This document shows, one piece after another, positions 16,545-24,841 of a DNA stretch of 44,636 nucleotides. The notes beneath the pieces were generated by a model. It made no database searches, was not told the DNA's origin, and saw nothing but the letters and a program-made list of their open reading frames with translations. A program made the translations under genes and the position numbers. Every line of letters starts with the position of its first letter. The first letter of the stretch is position 1. This stretch comes from JBMNTQ01 sp050945815 (GTDB lineage Bacteria; Bacillota; Clostridia; Christensenellales; JBMNTQ01): positions 1 through 44,636 of the forward strand of contig JBMNTQ010000002.1 in NCBI GenBank assembly GCA_050945815.1. Reading direction: 5' to 3'.

Positions 16545-19500
16545 ATGGAAGTATGCTATGTTTTGGGGAGAGCGGGCAGCGGGAAAACAAAATATTTGTT
16601 CAAGGAAGTGGAACGCGCGATCCAGCAGGGCAGGAAGGCTTTTTATATTGTGCCGGAACAATATGTTTTGCAGGCGGAGCGGGAGCTTTTGCAGGCGTTG
16701 GGGCAGAGGAGCCTGGTGGGCGCGGCGGTGCTTAGCGTGAACCGGTTGGCGGAGCGTGTTGCCGCGCAGGCGGGGCCGCTTTTGCGCGGCAGCATCAGCC
16801 CCCATGGCCTGGCTATGCTGGTGGGTACCTATGCGGCGCAGCTGCCGTTGCGCTATTATGGTGCGGTGGCACAGAAGCCGGGATTTTACGCCAAGATTGC
16901 CGAGCAGATCGGCGAATTGGAGCGGGCGATGGTCAGGCCGGAGGATTTGTTTGCTGCGGCGAAGAGAAGCTCGGGCCAAACGGCGGATAAGCTTTTTGAT
17001 TTGGGCCAAATTTATCAGGCCGTGCAGAACAAAATGGCGGGCCACTATCTAGATGGACATACTCAGATTGAAGAGATGTGTGAGAGACTTGGCGAGAGCG
17101 GCTATTTAGATGGGGCGCTGGTGGCACTAGATTCCCTGGAGGATCATTCGGCTCAGAGCACATTGTTTTTTTCGACGCTGTTGGATTGTTGTGACAAGCT
17201 GATGGTGGCGTTGCGGCTGGATTATTCCGGGCAGGCTCGGGATCGGGCAATCTTTTCGGCTCAGAGAAGGGCCTTTGAGGGCTTTCGCGAGGCTGCGGCG
17301 CAAAAGGGCGTCATGGAGCGCGTGGTGGAGCTGGATAATAGGACTGTGGTGCAAAAACCCGGGGAGCTTGTCCATCTGGAGGCCAACTTGTTTGCCTTGC
17401 CCTATGAGCGCTACAAGGAACCTGTGGCGGCGATTCATTTGATGGAGGCGCCTACGGCTACCCAGGAAGTGGAATGGATTTGCTGCCAGATAGGCGAATA
17501 TGCCCGCCGCTATTCTTATTCGGAGATTGCCGTTTTAGCGGACTTGCAGCACTATGGGGCGTTGTTTGAGCGGGCGTTTGAGCGTTATCAGATTCCGTAT
17601 TTTACAGACCAGCGCCGAAGCCTGGCCCATCATCCGGTGGCTGTGCTGACATCAGCCTGTTTAAGCTGCTGTGAGGAGGGCTTTTTAAGCCGCGACATGA
17701 TGGCTTTGATGAAGACGGGGTTTTGCGGAGTTGGCTTGGAGCAAGTAGAGCGGTTTGAGAATTTTGCTGCCAAGAGGGGCATTTTTGGGGCGCGCTATAA
17801 AGACCGCATAGACGGGGAAGAAAACGCGGACATGGAGCAGATTCGAGAGCAGATTATGCAGCCGTTGCTGACCTTGGCTCAGGAGCTGGAGCAGGCTGTG
17901 TCGGCTGTGGACATGGTGGGCGCGCTGTATGACTATTTTGTGCGCATCGATTTGAAGGGACAGCTGGACAGCAAAGTGCTTTCCCTGTATGAGAGCGGGC
18001 AGATGGATTTGGCGGAGGAATATGCTCAGGTTTGGAACCGGGGCGTGGTGGAGCTTTTGGAGCAGGCGCAGCATATATTTGGGGAAAACCCTTGCAGCAT
18101 CTCCTTGCTGCGCAGTGTATTGGAGACGGGCTTTGATTCTCTGACTTTGGGGATTATTCCTACGACGGTGGATGAGCTGATGCTGGGGGAGGCAGGCAAA
18201 AGCTATTTGCACAGCGTTAAAATTCTGTTTGTAGCGGGCCTGAACGATGCGCTGATTCCTAAAGCGCCGGAGCCGAGGATTGTAGGGGACAGCGAACGGG
18301 AAAAGCTTTTGGCGCTGGATTTTCCGCTGCTGCATACCACCCGCTTTGAGCAGGACATAATGAACCATCGTATTTATACGCAGCTTTGCAAGCCCCAAGA
18401 GACTTTGCATCTGAGCTTTGCTTTGGGCGCAGCGGATGGCGCGGGGTTGCGCCCGTCTATGCTGGTGCATAATCTTAAGGGGATGTTCCCGGCCCTCAAG
18501 GCCCAGGGGCGACCGGAGGATTTGAGCCTGGTATGTTGTGAGCGCGGTACTTTTTCTATGATGGTGGGGGAATTGCGCCGGGCAAAGGAGGGGGAGGCGG
18601 TGCATCCTGTTTGGTGGGATGTGCTGGATTACTACGAGAAAAACGGCTACGAGCGCCGCTGCGCTCTGGTGAGGCGGGCGCTGGCCGGAGAAAACAGCGC
18701 CAAGGCTTTGCCGCCGCCCTTGGCCCGGGAGCTTTTTGCCAAGAAGGGCTTGAGCGCTTCGCGGATTGAGGAATACAACCGCTGCCCCTACCGGCATTTT
18801 GTGCGCTATGGCCTAAACCCGTCCGAGCGGGAGGACTATGTTGTGGAAGCGTTGGATTTGGGGACTATTTATCATGATGCGATTGATGGCTATATTCGTC
18901 TGCATGGAGCAGACAAGCAGGAGATTGGCTTCCATGAGGCGCGAGAGCGTATGGAGAATATTTTGCAGCCGATTTTGCAGGAATATGGTGCGGGTATATT
19001 TGACAGCAGCGCTCGTTATCGGCATATGGCGGAGCAGGTGAAGCGAGTTGGCGCCCGCAGCGTATGGGCGATTAGCCGGCACATTGCGAAAAGCGGCTTT
19101 TTCCCTCTGTATAGCGAGGTGCGGTTTGGCAAGGACGGCAATTTCCCGCCGATTGTTTTAGACTTGCAAGATGGAAACAGGCTGGAGGTGAGCGGCCGCA
19201 TTGACCGGGTGGACGGCGCTACGATTGGCGGCCAGAATTATTTGACTGTGGTGGATTATAAGAGCGGGAATGCGGCGTTTGATTATGGGCAGGTTTATGC
19301 CGGGGTGCGGGTGCAGCTTTTGATCTATATGCAGGCCCTGCTTTTGGGCGCAGCCGACCGAGGGGAGGAAGCCAAGCCGGCGGGGCTGTTTTATTTTAAG
19401 GTGGACGATCCCCTCGTTTCTGCCGAAGTTGGGGGCAAGGAGGAAGCGGAGCGCCAGTTGCAGAAGGCACTGCGGCTGAACGGGGTTTTGCTGGAGGATG

Positions 19501-19856
19501 TGGAAGTTGTATCGGTGATGGATGAGAGCCTTATGACGGAAGGAGAATCTCGAAATATTCCGGTGCGTTTGAACCGCTTAGGCGGCTTTCGAAAAGACAG
19601 CGGAGCGTTGAGCGAAGGGGAGATGCAGGCTTTGCTTGGCTATGCCGAGGATTTGAGCAAGCGTACGGTGGATCGGATGCTGCGCGGTGAGGTGGATATT
19701 TTGCCGTTGCGGCTGAATGGGAAAGCTCCTTGCAGCTACTGCGATTATGCGGGGATTTGCGGTTTTGACGTGCGGCTTTCCAACCGGTATCGTGAGGAGA
19801 GAAGGCTTTCTAAAGACGAGTTTTTCCACAGGCTGGAGGGGACGCGGGATGTTTGA
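16545..19856 (+). CDS. addB: AddB subunit of the AddAB helicase-nuclease
   Basis: 1103 residues from the ATG at 16545 (GGAGGG upstream, start MEVCYVLGRAGSGKT). It has Walker A GRAGSGKT at 8-15 and a C-terminal RecB-type nuclease with DRVDG and VVDYKSG. Four cysteines at about 747, 1063, 1066 and 1072 (YNRCPY; CSYCDYAGIC) form the 4Fe-4S cluster known in AddB. With AddA it resects double-strand breaks up to a Chi-like sequence for RecA loading. It overlaps addA by 8 nt. Length and motifs indicate an intact gene. Confidence 0.96.
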   Translation: MEVCYVLGRAGSGKTKYLFKEVERAIQQGRKAFYIVPEQYVLQAERELLQALGQRSLVGAAVLSVNRLAERVAAQAGPLLRGSISPHGLAMLVGTYAAQLPLRYYGAVAQKPGFYAKIAEQIGELERAMVRPEDLFAAAKRSSGQTADKLFDLGQIYQAVQNKMAGHYLDGHTQIEEMCERLGESGYLDGALVALDSLEDHSAQSTLFFSTLLDCCDKLMVALRLDYSGQARDRAIFSAQRRAFEGFREAAAQKGVMERVVELDNRTVVQKPGELVHLEANLFALPYERYKEPVAAIHLMEAPTATQEVEWICCQIGEYARRYSYSEIAVLADLQHYGALFERAFERYQIPYFTDQRRSLAHHPVAVLTSACLSCCEEGFLSRDMMALMKTGFCGVGLEQVERFENFAAKRGIFGARYKDRIDGEENADMEQIREQIMQPLLTLAQELEQAVSAVDMVGALYDYFVRIDLKGQLDSKVLSLYESGQMDLAEEYAQVWNRGVVELLEQAQHIFGENPCSISLLRSVLETGFDSLTLGIIPTTVDELMLGEAGKSYLHSVKILFVAGLNDALIPKAPEPRIVGDSEREKLLALDFPLLHTTRFEQDIMNHRIYTQLCKPQETLHLSFALGAADGAGLRPSMLVHNLKGMFPALKAQGRPEDLSLVCCERGTFSMMVGELRRAKEGEAVHPVWWDVLDYYEKNGYERRCALVRRALAGENSAKALPPPLARELFAKKGLSASRIEEYNRCPYRHFVRYGLNPSEREDYVVEALDLGTIYHDAIDGYIRLHGADKQEIGFHEARERMENILQPILQEYGAGIFDSSARYRHMAEQVKRVGARSVWAISRHIAKSGFFPLYSEVRFGKDGNFPPIVLDLQDGNRLEVSGRIDRVDGATIGGQNYLTVVDYKSGNAAFDYGQVYAGVRVQLLIYMQALLLGAADRGEEAKPAGLFYFKVDDPLVSAEVGGKEEAERQLQKALRLNGVLLEDVEVVSVMDESLMTEGESRNIPVRLNRLGGFRKDSGALSEGEMQALLGYAEDLSKRTVDRMLRGEVDILPLRLNGKAPCSYCDYAGICGFDVRLSNRYREERRLSKDEFFHRLEGTRDV

Positions 19857-22800
19857 ATTGAATGCGGCTCAAAAGGAGGCTATATCCCACCGCGGCGGGG
19901 ATATTCTGGTTAGTGCCGGGGCCGGCAGCGGCAAGACCTTTGTATTGAAGGAGCGGATTTTGTCGCTGGTGGAGGAGGGGGTTTTGCTGGAGGATATGCT
20001 GGTGGTGACTTTCACAAACGCCGCGGCTGCCGAGATGCGCCAGCGCATACTGGACGGCCTGATGCACAGGGATTCGCCTTCTGTTCAGGAGCAGATTCGC
20101 TCTTCGGCGGCGGATAATATTTGTACAGTGCATAAGTTTTGTATGGAGGTTTTGCGTAAGCATTTTGCGCTTATCGGGCTGGACCCGGATTTTAAGGTGG
20201 CGCAGGAGGATATTTGTGCGGAACTGAAGCAGGAGGCGCTGGACGAGCTGTTTGAGAGCTTGTATGGGCAGGGGGATGAGGAATTTTTAGCGTTTGCTGC
20301 TTATTTTGACGACGACGATGACAGCATGATGGAATTGGTGGAGCAGAGTTACCGGTTTTCTCGCAGCCACAGCGACCCGGAAGGTTTTTTGCGCAGCGCA
20401 ATGGCGAAGTATGGGGACGGGGGCGCGGTGTTTATCCGGGAGTTGACGGAGCAGGCGATGCAGCAGGCGCACCAAGCGCGCCAGTTTTTGGGCCGGGCCC
20501 GGGACTTGGCGAAAAACGCGGGGCTGGCAAAGCCCTTGGAGGTTTTGACGCTGGAGGATGCCGAGCTGGAGCAGTTTATGCAAAAGGCCCGGGAGGACTA
20601 TGGTCAGGCGGCGAACTACTTATTGAAGGCCGGGGCCCAGCTTCGTTTTCCCAGTAAAGGCGTGGATGAGGCGGTAAAAGAGCAGATTAAAAGCGAGCGG
20701 GACAGGGCGAAAAAGATTGTCCGGGGGCTTGTGGAATCGCCTTTGAACAGGAGCCGGGTGCAGATGGACGAGGAAATGGCCGTAATCGGTGCGATGGTGG
20801 GGCAGGTCGTGCGCGTAAGCGGGCTGTTTGCCCAGCGTTATGCCCAGAAGAAGGCCAAGCGGCGGCTGTTGGATTTTTCGGACCTGGAGCATTACGCTAT
20901 CGCTGCCTTAGATAAAGGCGCGGCTCAGGAGTATGTTGAAAAGTTTCAGTATATATTTGTGGACGAGTATCAGGACATTACCCAGGTACAGGAGGAGCTG
21001 TTGAGCCGAATCAGCCGTAGCAACCGGTTTATGGTGGGCGATGTGAAGCAGAGCATCTATCGCTTCCGCATGGGCGATCCGGGGCTTTTTCTGGGCAAAT
21101 ATGAGGACTATGGCAGGGGAGCGGGCAAGCGAATAGACCTGAATGAGAATTATCGTTGCAGCAGGGTGGTGGTGGATTTCGTTAACCGGCTGTTTGGCGG
21201 CGTGATGTCGCGATCGGTGGGGGAGGTGGAATATAGCAGGCAGCCTCTTGTTTTTGGCAGCGGGCAAGAGGGCGGGGAAGCGCAGATTATGGTGGTGCCT
21301 CGGGAGGACAGCGGCGATGAAGCGGCAGTTTTGGAGGCTCGGGCTTGCGCGGCGCGTATTCGCGAATTGAGAAAGGAAGGCTATGAATACGGCGACATTG
21401 CAGTGTTGATGCGGGCGGTGAGGGGCTTTGGAGACCTGTTTGCCCAGACATTGTCTGCCCAGGGGATTCCGGTTTTTGCGGACTTTGGCGGCGGCTATTT
21501 GGCGGCGCCGGAGGTGGAATTGGCGCTGAACTTCTTGAGCTTGGCAGACAACCGGAGGCAGGATGTGCCGCTTATAGCGGTTATGCGCTCGTTTCTTGGC
21601 GGCTTTGATGAGGAGGAATTGGCGCAGATTCGGCTGGGGTATCCGGACGGGGAATATTTCGACGCCCTTTGCTTAGCCGCTGAGCAGCAGACGGAGCTTG
21701 GCGAAAAGGCCCGGACGTTTCGGGCACTTTTGGATCGGTTTCGGCAGATGGCGCAGGTTTATAATGTGGAGGAGCTAACGGCGCGGCTGTTCTTTGAGAC
21801 GCCTTTCTATGATTATGTGCAGGCGTTGCCTGACGGCGTGCAGCGCAAAGCCAACCTGGACCTTTTGCTGGAGCGCGCCCGGGATTTTGAGCAGAGCAGC
21901 TTTAAGGGTTTGTATTTGTTTTTGCGCTATATACGGCGCCTGCAAAAGCGGGGGCAGGATTTGGACGCTGCTGCTGGGCGGGGGGAGAACGACGACGCTG
22001 TGCGCATCACCACCATCCACAAGAGCAAGGGGCTGGAATTTCCGGCGGTGATTGTGGCGCGTATGGGCAAGGGCATCAACTTAATCGAAGGGAAGAAACC
22101 CTGGATTTTCCACAAAGAGCTGGGCTTGGCGCTGCGTTATGTAGACCCGTCTTTGCGCGTTCGGCGGCAGAGCGCTGCGTATGCTGCTTTGGTGGCGCGC
22201 TTGAACCGGGAGCTTTTGTCGGAGGAGATGCGTATGCTGTATGTGGCTATGACCCGGGCGGAGAAAAGCTTGACGTTGCTGGGCTGTTTGAAGGAGACGG
22301 GGCTGTTGCAGGAAGCGGGGGCGGCCCCTTCGCCGCAACAGGCGAGGAGCTATTTCGACTGGGTGGGATATGTGTTTGCCGGGCAGTGGGATGTGCGCGA
22401 ATACACCGCTTGGGACAAGGAGGAGGAAGGGCGGTTTCGGCAGATGGACGGCAGCGGACAATATGGCGAGTATGTGCGGCAGCGTATGGCGTATCGCTAT
22501 GAGCAGGGGCGGCCCCTTCCGTCTAAGGTGGCGGCTTCTAAGGTGGCGGCTGCGCTGGAGATGGGCGAGCTGGCGGCTGCGCTGCCTATTAAGGAGCTGA
22601 AGGTTCCCTTGTTTCGAATGCGGGAAGAGATGAGCGCGGCGCGGCGGGGGAGTATCTGGCATTTGCTGATGCAGCTGCAGGATTTGCGGGACACTTCGCC
22701 CCAGTCGGTGGGCAGGACGCTGGAGGGGATGGTGGACAAGGAACTGATTTTCCCGGAGGAGAAGGCGGCGGTTTCTCCGAAGATGGTGTCTGCTTTCTTT

Positions 22801-23145
22801 GACAGCCCGCTGGGACGGCGCATGAAGGCTTCGCCCAGGGTTTTACGGGAGCTGCCGTTTAATATGGCGGTTTCTCAGCAGGAGCTTTTGGGAGAAGGCG
22901 GCGGCGAGCTTCTGGTACAGGGCGTGGTGGACTGTTGTTTTGAGGAAGCGGGGCGCTATGTTTTAGTGGACTATAAGACGGATGCTGTGAGGGGTGACAG
23001 CAGAGCTTGGGCGATGAAACATGAGATGCAGATAGAATTGTACAGAAAGGCGCTGAGCTTCGCCGGTATGGATGTGGGAGAATGTTGGATTTTTTTCTTC
23101 AGCACCCAAGAGGCGGTGCGGATGTGGCCCAAAGAAAAGGACTGA
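19849..23145 (+). CDS. addA: AddA subunit of the AddAB helicase-nuclease
   Basis: 1098 residues from the ATG at 19849, which starts inside the end of addB (8-nt overlap). The frame stays open upstream but MFELNAAQKEAI is the normal AddA N-terminus. UvrD-type helicase motifs: SAGAGSGKT (22-30), VDEYQDIT, DVKQSIYRFR, TIHKSKGLEFP, VAMTRAEKSL. The nuclease domain at the C-terminus has GVVD and VLVDYKTDA (about 1040). It is somewhat shorter than the roughly 1230 residues of Bacillus AddA, but all motifs are present. It is followed after 4 nt by the macro-domain gene. Confidence 0.96.
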   Translation: MFELNAAQKEAISHRGGDILVSAGAGSGKTFVLKERILSLVEEGVLLEDMLVVTFTNAAAAEMRQRILDGLMHRDSPSVQEQIRSSAADNICTVHKFCMEVLRKHFALIGLDPDFKVAQEDICAELKQEALDELFESLYGQGDEEFLAFAAYFDDDDDSMMELVEQSYRFSRSHSDPEGFLRSAMAKYGDGGAVFIRELTEQAMQQAHQARQFLGRARDLAKNAGLAKPLEVLTLEDAELEQFMQKAREDYGQAANYLLKAGAQLRFPSKGVDEAVKEQIKSERDRAKKIVRGLVESPLNRSRVQMDEEMAVIGAMVGQVVRVSGLFAQRYAQKKAKRRLLDFSDLEHYAIAALDKGAAQEYVEKFQYIFVDEYQDITQVQEELLSRISRSNRFMVGDVKQSIYRFRMGDPGLFLGKYEDYGRGAGKRIDLNENYRCSRVVVDFVNRLFGGVMSRSVGEVEYSRQPLVFGSGQEGGEAQIMVVPREDSGDEAAVLEARACAARIRELRKEGYEYGDIAVLMRAVRGFGDLFAQTLSAQGIPVFADFGGGYLAAPEVELALNFLSLADNRRQDVPLIAVMRSFLGGFDEEELAQIRLGYPDGEYFDALCLAAEQQTELGEKARTFRALLDRFRQMAQVYNVEELTARLFFETPFYDYVQALPDGVQRKANLDLLLERARDFEQSSFKGLYLFLRYIRRLQKRGQDLDAAAGRGENDDAVRITTIHKSKGLEFPAVIVARMGKGINLIEGKKPWIFHKELGLALRYVDPSLRVRRQSAAYAALVARLNRELLSEEMRMLYVAMTRAEKSLTLLGCLKETGLLQEAGAAPSPQQARSYFDWVGYVFAGQWDVREYTAWDKEEEGRFRQMDGSGQYGEYVRQRMAYRYEQGRPLPSKVAASKVAAALEMGELAAALPIKELKVPLFRMREEMSAARRGSIWHLLMQLQDLRDTSPQSVGRTLEGMVDKELIFPEEKAAVSPKMVSAFFDSPLGRRMKASPRVLRELPFNMAVSQQELLGEGGGELLVQGVVDCCFEEAGRYVLVDYKTDAVRGDSRAWAMKHEMQIELYRKALSFAGMDVGECWIFFFSTQEAVRMWPKEKD

Positions 23146-23149
23146 TGGG

Positions 23150-23692
23150 ATGCGGATTCGATTATACCAAGGGGATATTACGACTTTGGCGCTGGATGCT
23201 ATTGTCAATGCGGCTAACCCAAGCTTGTTGGGCGGCGGCGGGGTGGATGGGGCGATCCACCGGGCGGCGGGCCCGAAGCTTCGAGAATTTTGTGCGACAT
23301 TGGGCGGTGCAAAAACCGGGGAGGCCAAGATCAGCCCGGGTTATAAGCTGAAAAGTACGTACATAATACACACGGTGGGGCCGGTTTGGCGCGGTGGCGG
23401 TGAAAACGAGCAGCAAGCGCTGCGCAGCGCCTACCAGAACAGCCTTGCACTGGCGGATGGACAGGGGCTTTCGCGCATCGCGTTTCCCTCGATTTCCACC
23501 GGGGCCTATGGCTATCCGCTGGCCAAGGCTTGTGAGGTGGCTGTGGAGACGGTTTTGGCGTTTGCAGCTAAGAGCCTGGAGGAATGCGTGTTTGTACTGT
23601 TTGACCAGAGGGATTATGAAGCTTATGTGAGCTATTTAGACGGGAAGAATATTGACTATTCGACCGGAATGGAGAAAATAAAAAATGAATAA
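23150..23692 (+). CDS. Macro-domain ADP-ribose-binding protein or hydrolase
   Basis: 180 residues from the ATG at 23150, 4 nt after the addA stop, with AAAGAAAAGG upstream. A complete single macro domain is visible: QGDIT at 7-11, the adenosine-contacting DAIVNAANPSLLGGGGVDGAIH (about 16-37) and the later phosphate-binding PSISTGAYGYP. Such proteins remove or bind ADP-ribose species: O-acetyl-ADP-ribose, ADP-ribosyl-aspartate/glutamate, or ADP-ribose-1''-phosphate. Which of these applies cannot be read from sequence. Its 3' end overlaps the NYN-LOTUS gene by 8 nt, suggesting translational coupling and a shared process. Confidence 0.9.
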   Translation: MRIRLYQGDITTLALDAIVNAANPSLLGGGGVDGAIHRAAGPKLREFCATLGGAKTGEAKISPGYKLKSTYIIHTVGPVWRGGGENEQQALRSAYQNSLALADGQGLSRIAFPSISTGAYGYPLAKACEVAVETVLAFAAKSLEECVFVLFDQRDYEAYVSYLDGKNIDYSTGMEKIKNE

Positions 23693-24656
23693 GAATTATG
23701 CGATATTTGTGGACTTGGAAAATGCCGGCGGCAAGAGCGAGACGCTAAAAAATATTATCGAGAAGGTGAAGATGCGCGGGGATATTCTGCTGGCCAAGGT
23801 TTACGGCTATAAGGAGGAGTTTGCCGAACTTAAAGAAATTTTGTTGTCTAACACTTTTGCTGTTGTGCCTTCCTTGCGCTATGGCCGAAACCAGAAGAAC
23901 AACTTAGATATTCAGTTGGTGATCGATGCGCTGGATGTGGCGTATACCAATGATTTGATTGATTGCTACTGCATTGTGTCCGGCGATAGTGATTATACGC
24001 CGTTGGTGGGCAAACTGAAAACCATGGGCAAGTATGTTCTGGGGATTTCCCGAAGCGAGGTGGCTTCGAGGATCTTTATCAACGCTTGCAATGAGTTTCT
24101 GTTTATGGAAACGGTACGCGGACCGGTGGCAGAAACGCGGCAAAAGGGTGATGAGGAGGATAACTTGCAGACCCTGGCGGCGGAAATTCGCAGCATTTTG
24201 CTGGAGCAGGAAGGCGACGACGAGGGCTATGTGCATGCTAGTGCCTTGAAAAACACGTTGATTCGCTTGCGGCCGGACTTTTCTGAGAAGAATTTCGGGT
24301 TTCGATCGTTTGGCAGGCTGTTAGCCCAGATTGAGAAAGTGTGCGGTTGTATTGAATGCAGGGAGAACGGCAAGATTTTGAAGGTGCGCCTGGTGCAGGA
24401 GCAGGGCGATAAGAAACTGGACAAGGATAACTTTAAAGAGTCGGTGCAGCCTATTTTGCGGCGCTTTAAAGAGACTGGGTTTGACCGGGTGAACCCCAGC
24501 ATTATCAAGCAGACCATATTGGAGAATTTCCCGGATTTTGACGAGCGGGACTTGGGCGTTAAGCGGTTTAGCGATGTGGTGCGTTTGATGAAAAGCTGGA
24601 ATATGGTGGAGATTGAATTCGATGATAACCGTTGTATGATTGCCAGGATTGTGTGA
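23685..24656 (+). CDS. NYN-domain (PIN-like) putative ribonuclease with two OST-HTH/LOTUS domains
   Basis: 323 residues. NYN domain (about 1-145): the acidic active-site pattern is visible in FVDLEN (Asp10), NLDIQLVIDAL and VSGDSDY. A charged linker leads to two winged-helix OST-HTH/LOTUS modules, about 155-230 and 240-320, the first with LIRLRPDFSEKNFGFRSFGRLL and the second with LENFPDFDERDLGVKRFSDVV. NYN domains are metal-dependent RNases and LOTUS domains bind RNA (G-quadruplex or helicase partners in animals). The bacterial combination is known but no target has been assigned, as far as I can say. It is translationally coupled to the macro-domain gene. Confidence 0.88.
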   Translation: MNKNYAIFVDLENAGGKSETLKNIIEKVKMRGDILLAKVYGYKEEFAELKEILLSNTFAVVPSLRYGRNQKNNLDIQLVIDALDVAYTNDLIDCYCIVSGDSDYTPLVGKLKTMGKYVLGISRSEVASRIFINACNEFLFMETVRGPVAETRQKGDEEDNLQTLAAEIRSILLEQEGDDEGYVHASALKNTLIRLRPDFSEKNFGFRSFGRLLAQIEKVCGCIECRENGKILKVRLVQEQGDKKLDKDNFKESVQPILRRFKETGFDRVNPSIIKQTILENFPDFDERDLGVKRFSDVVRLMKSWNMVEIEFDDNRCMIARIV

Positions 24657-24664
24657 ATGTGTTT

Positions 24665-24680
24665 GCTGCACAGATGCAGC
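24665..24680 (+). other. Short hairpin after the NYN-LOTUS gene
   Basis: GCTGCA (24665-24670) pairs with TGCAGC (24675-24680), 8 nt after the stop codon. There is no T-run, so termination is doubtful. Confidence 0.35.
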
Positions 24681-24694
24681 TTGGCGGGTTGCCC

Positions 24695-24724
24695 TTGCCA
24701 GGGGGCGGGCAATCGGTGTAAAAT
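24695..24724 (+). promoter_or_regulatory. Candidate glnS promoter
   Basis: TTGCCA (24695-24700), an 18-nt spacer, TAAAAT (24719-24724). It would give a glnS leader of about 110 nt that begins just before the GC-rich structure at 24740-24801. Confidence 0.35.
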
Positions 24725-24739
24725 AATAGGATAAGGAAT

Positions 24740-24801
24740 CGGCGCCCGGGGCGTTTGCTGCCAGGACCCTGCGGGGCGAATTTGCGGGGGGATAGGCGCC
24801 G
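24740..24801 (+). other. GC-rich structured segment in the glnS leader
   Basis: CGGCGCC (24740-24746) is exactly complementary to GGCGCCG (24795-24801) and encloses about 48 nt of GC-rich sequence. No T-box motif (GGGUGGNACCGCG) and no known riboswitch signature is seen. Nothing else is recognised in 24657-24841. Confidence 0.4.
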
Positions 24802-24841
24802 GCCTTGGGAAAAATTGAGGTAAACGGAGGACAAGTGAGCA

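Noticed and set aside
17685..18797. 370-codon minus-strand ORF opposite addB
   Set aside because: It lies wholly antisense to addB, which has clear motifs and matches AddB end to end. The translation shows no recognisable domain and looks like a high-GC shadow frame.
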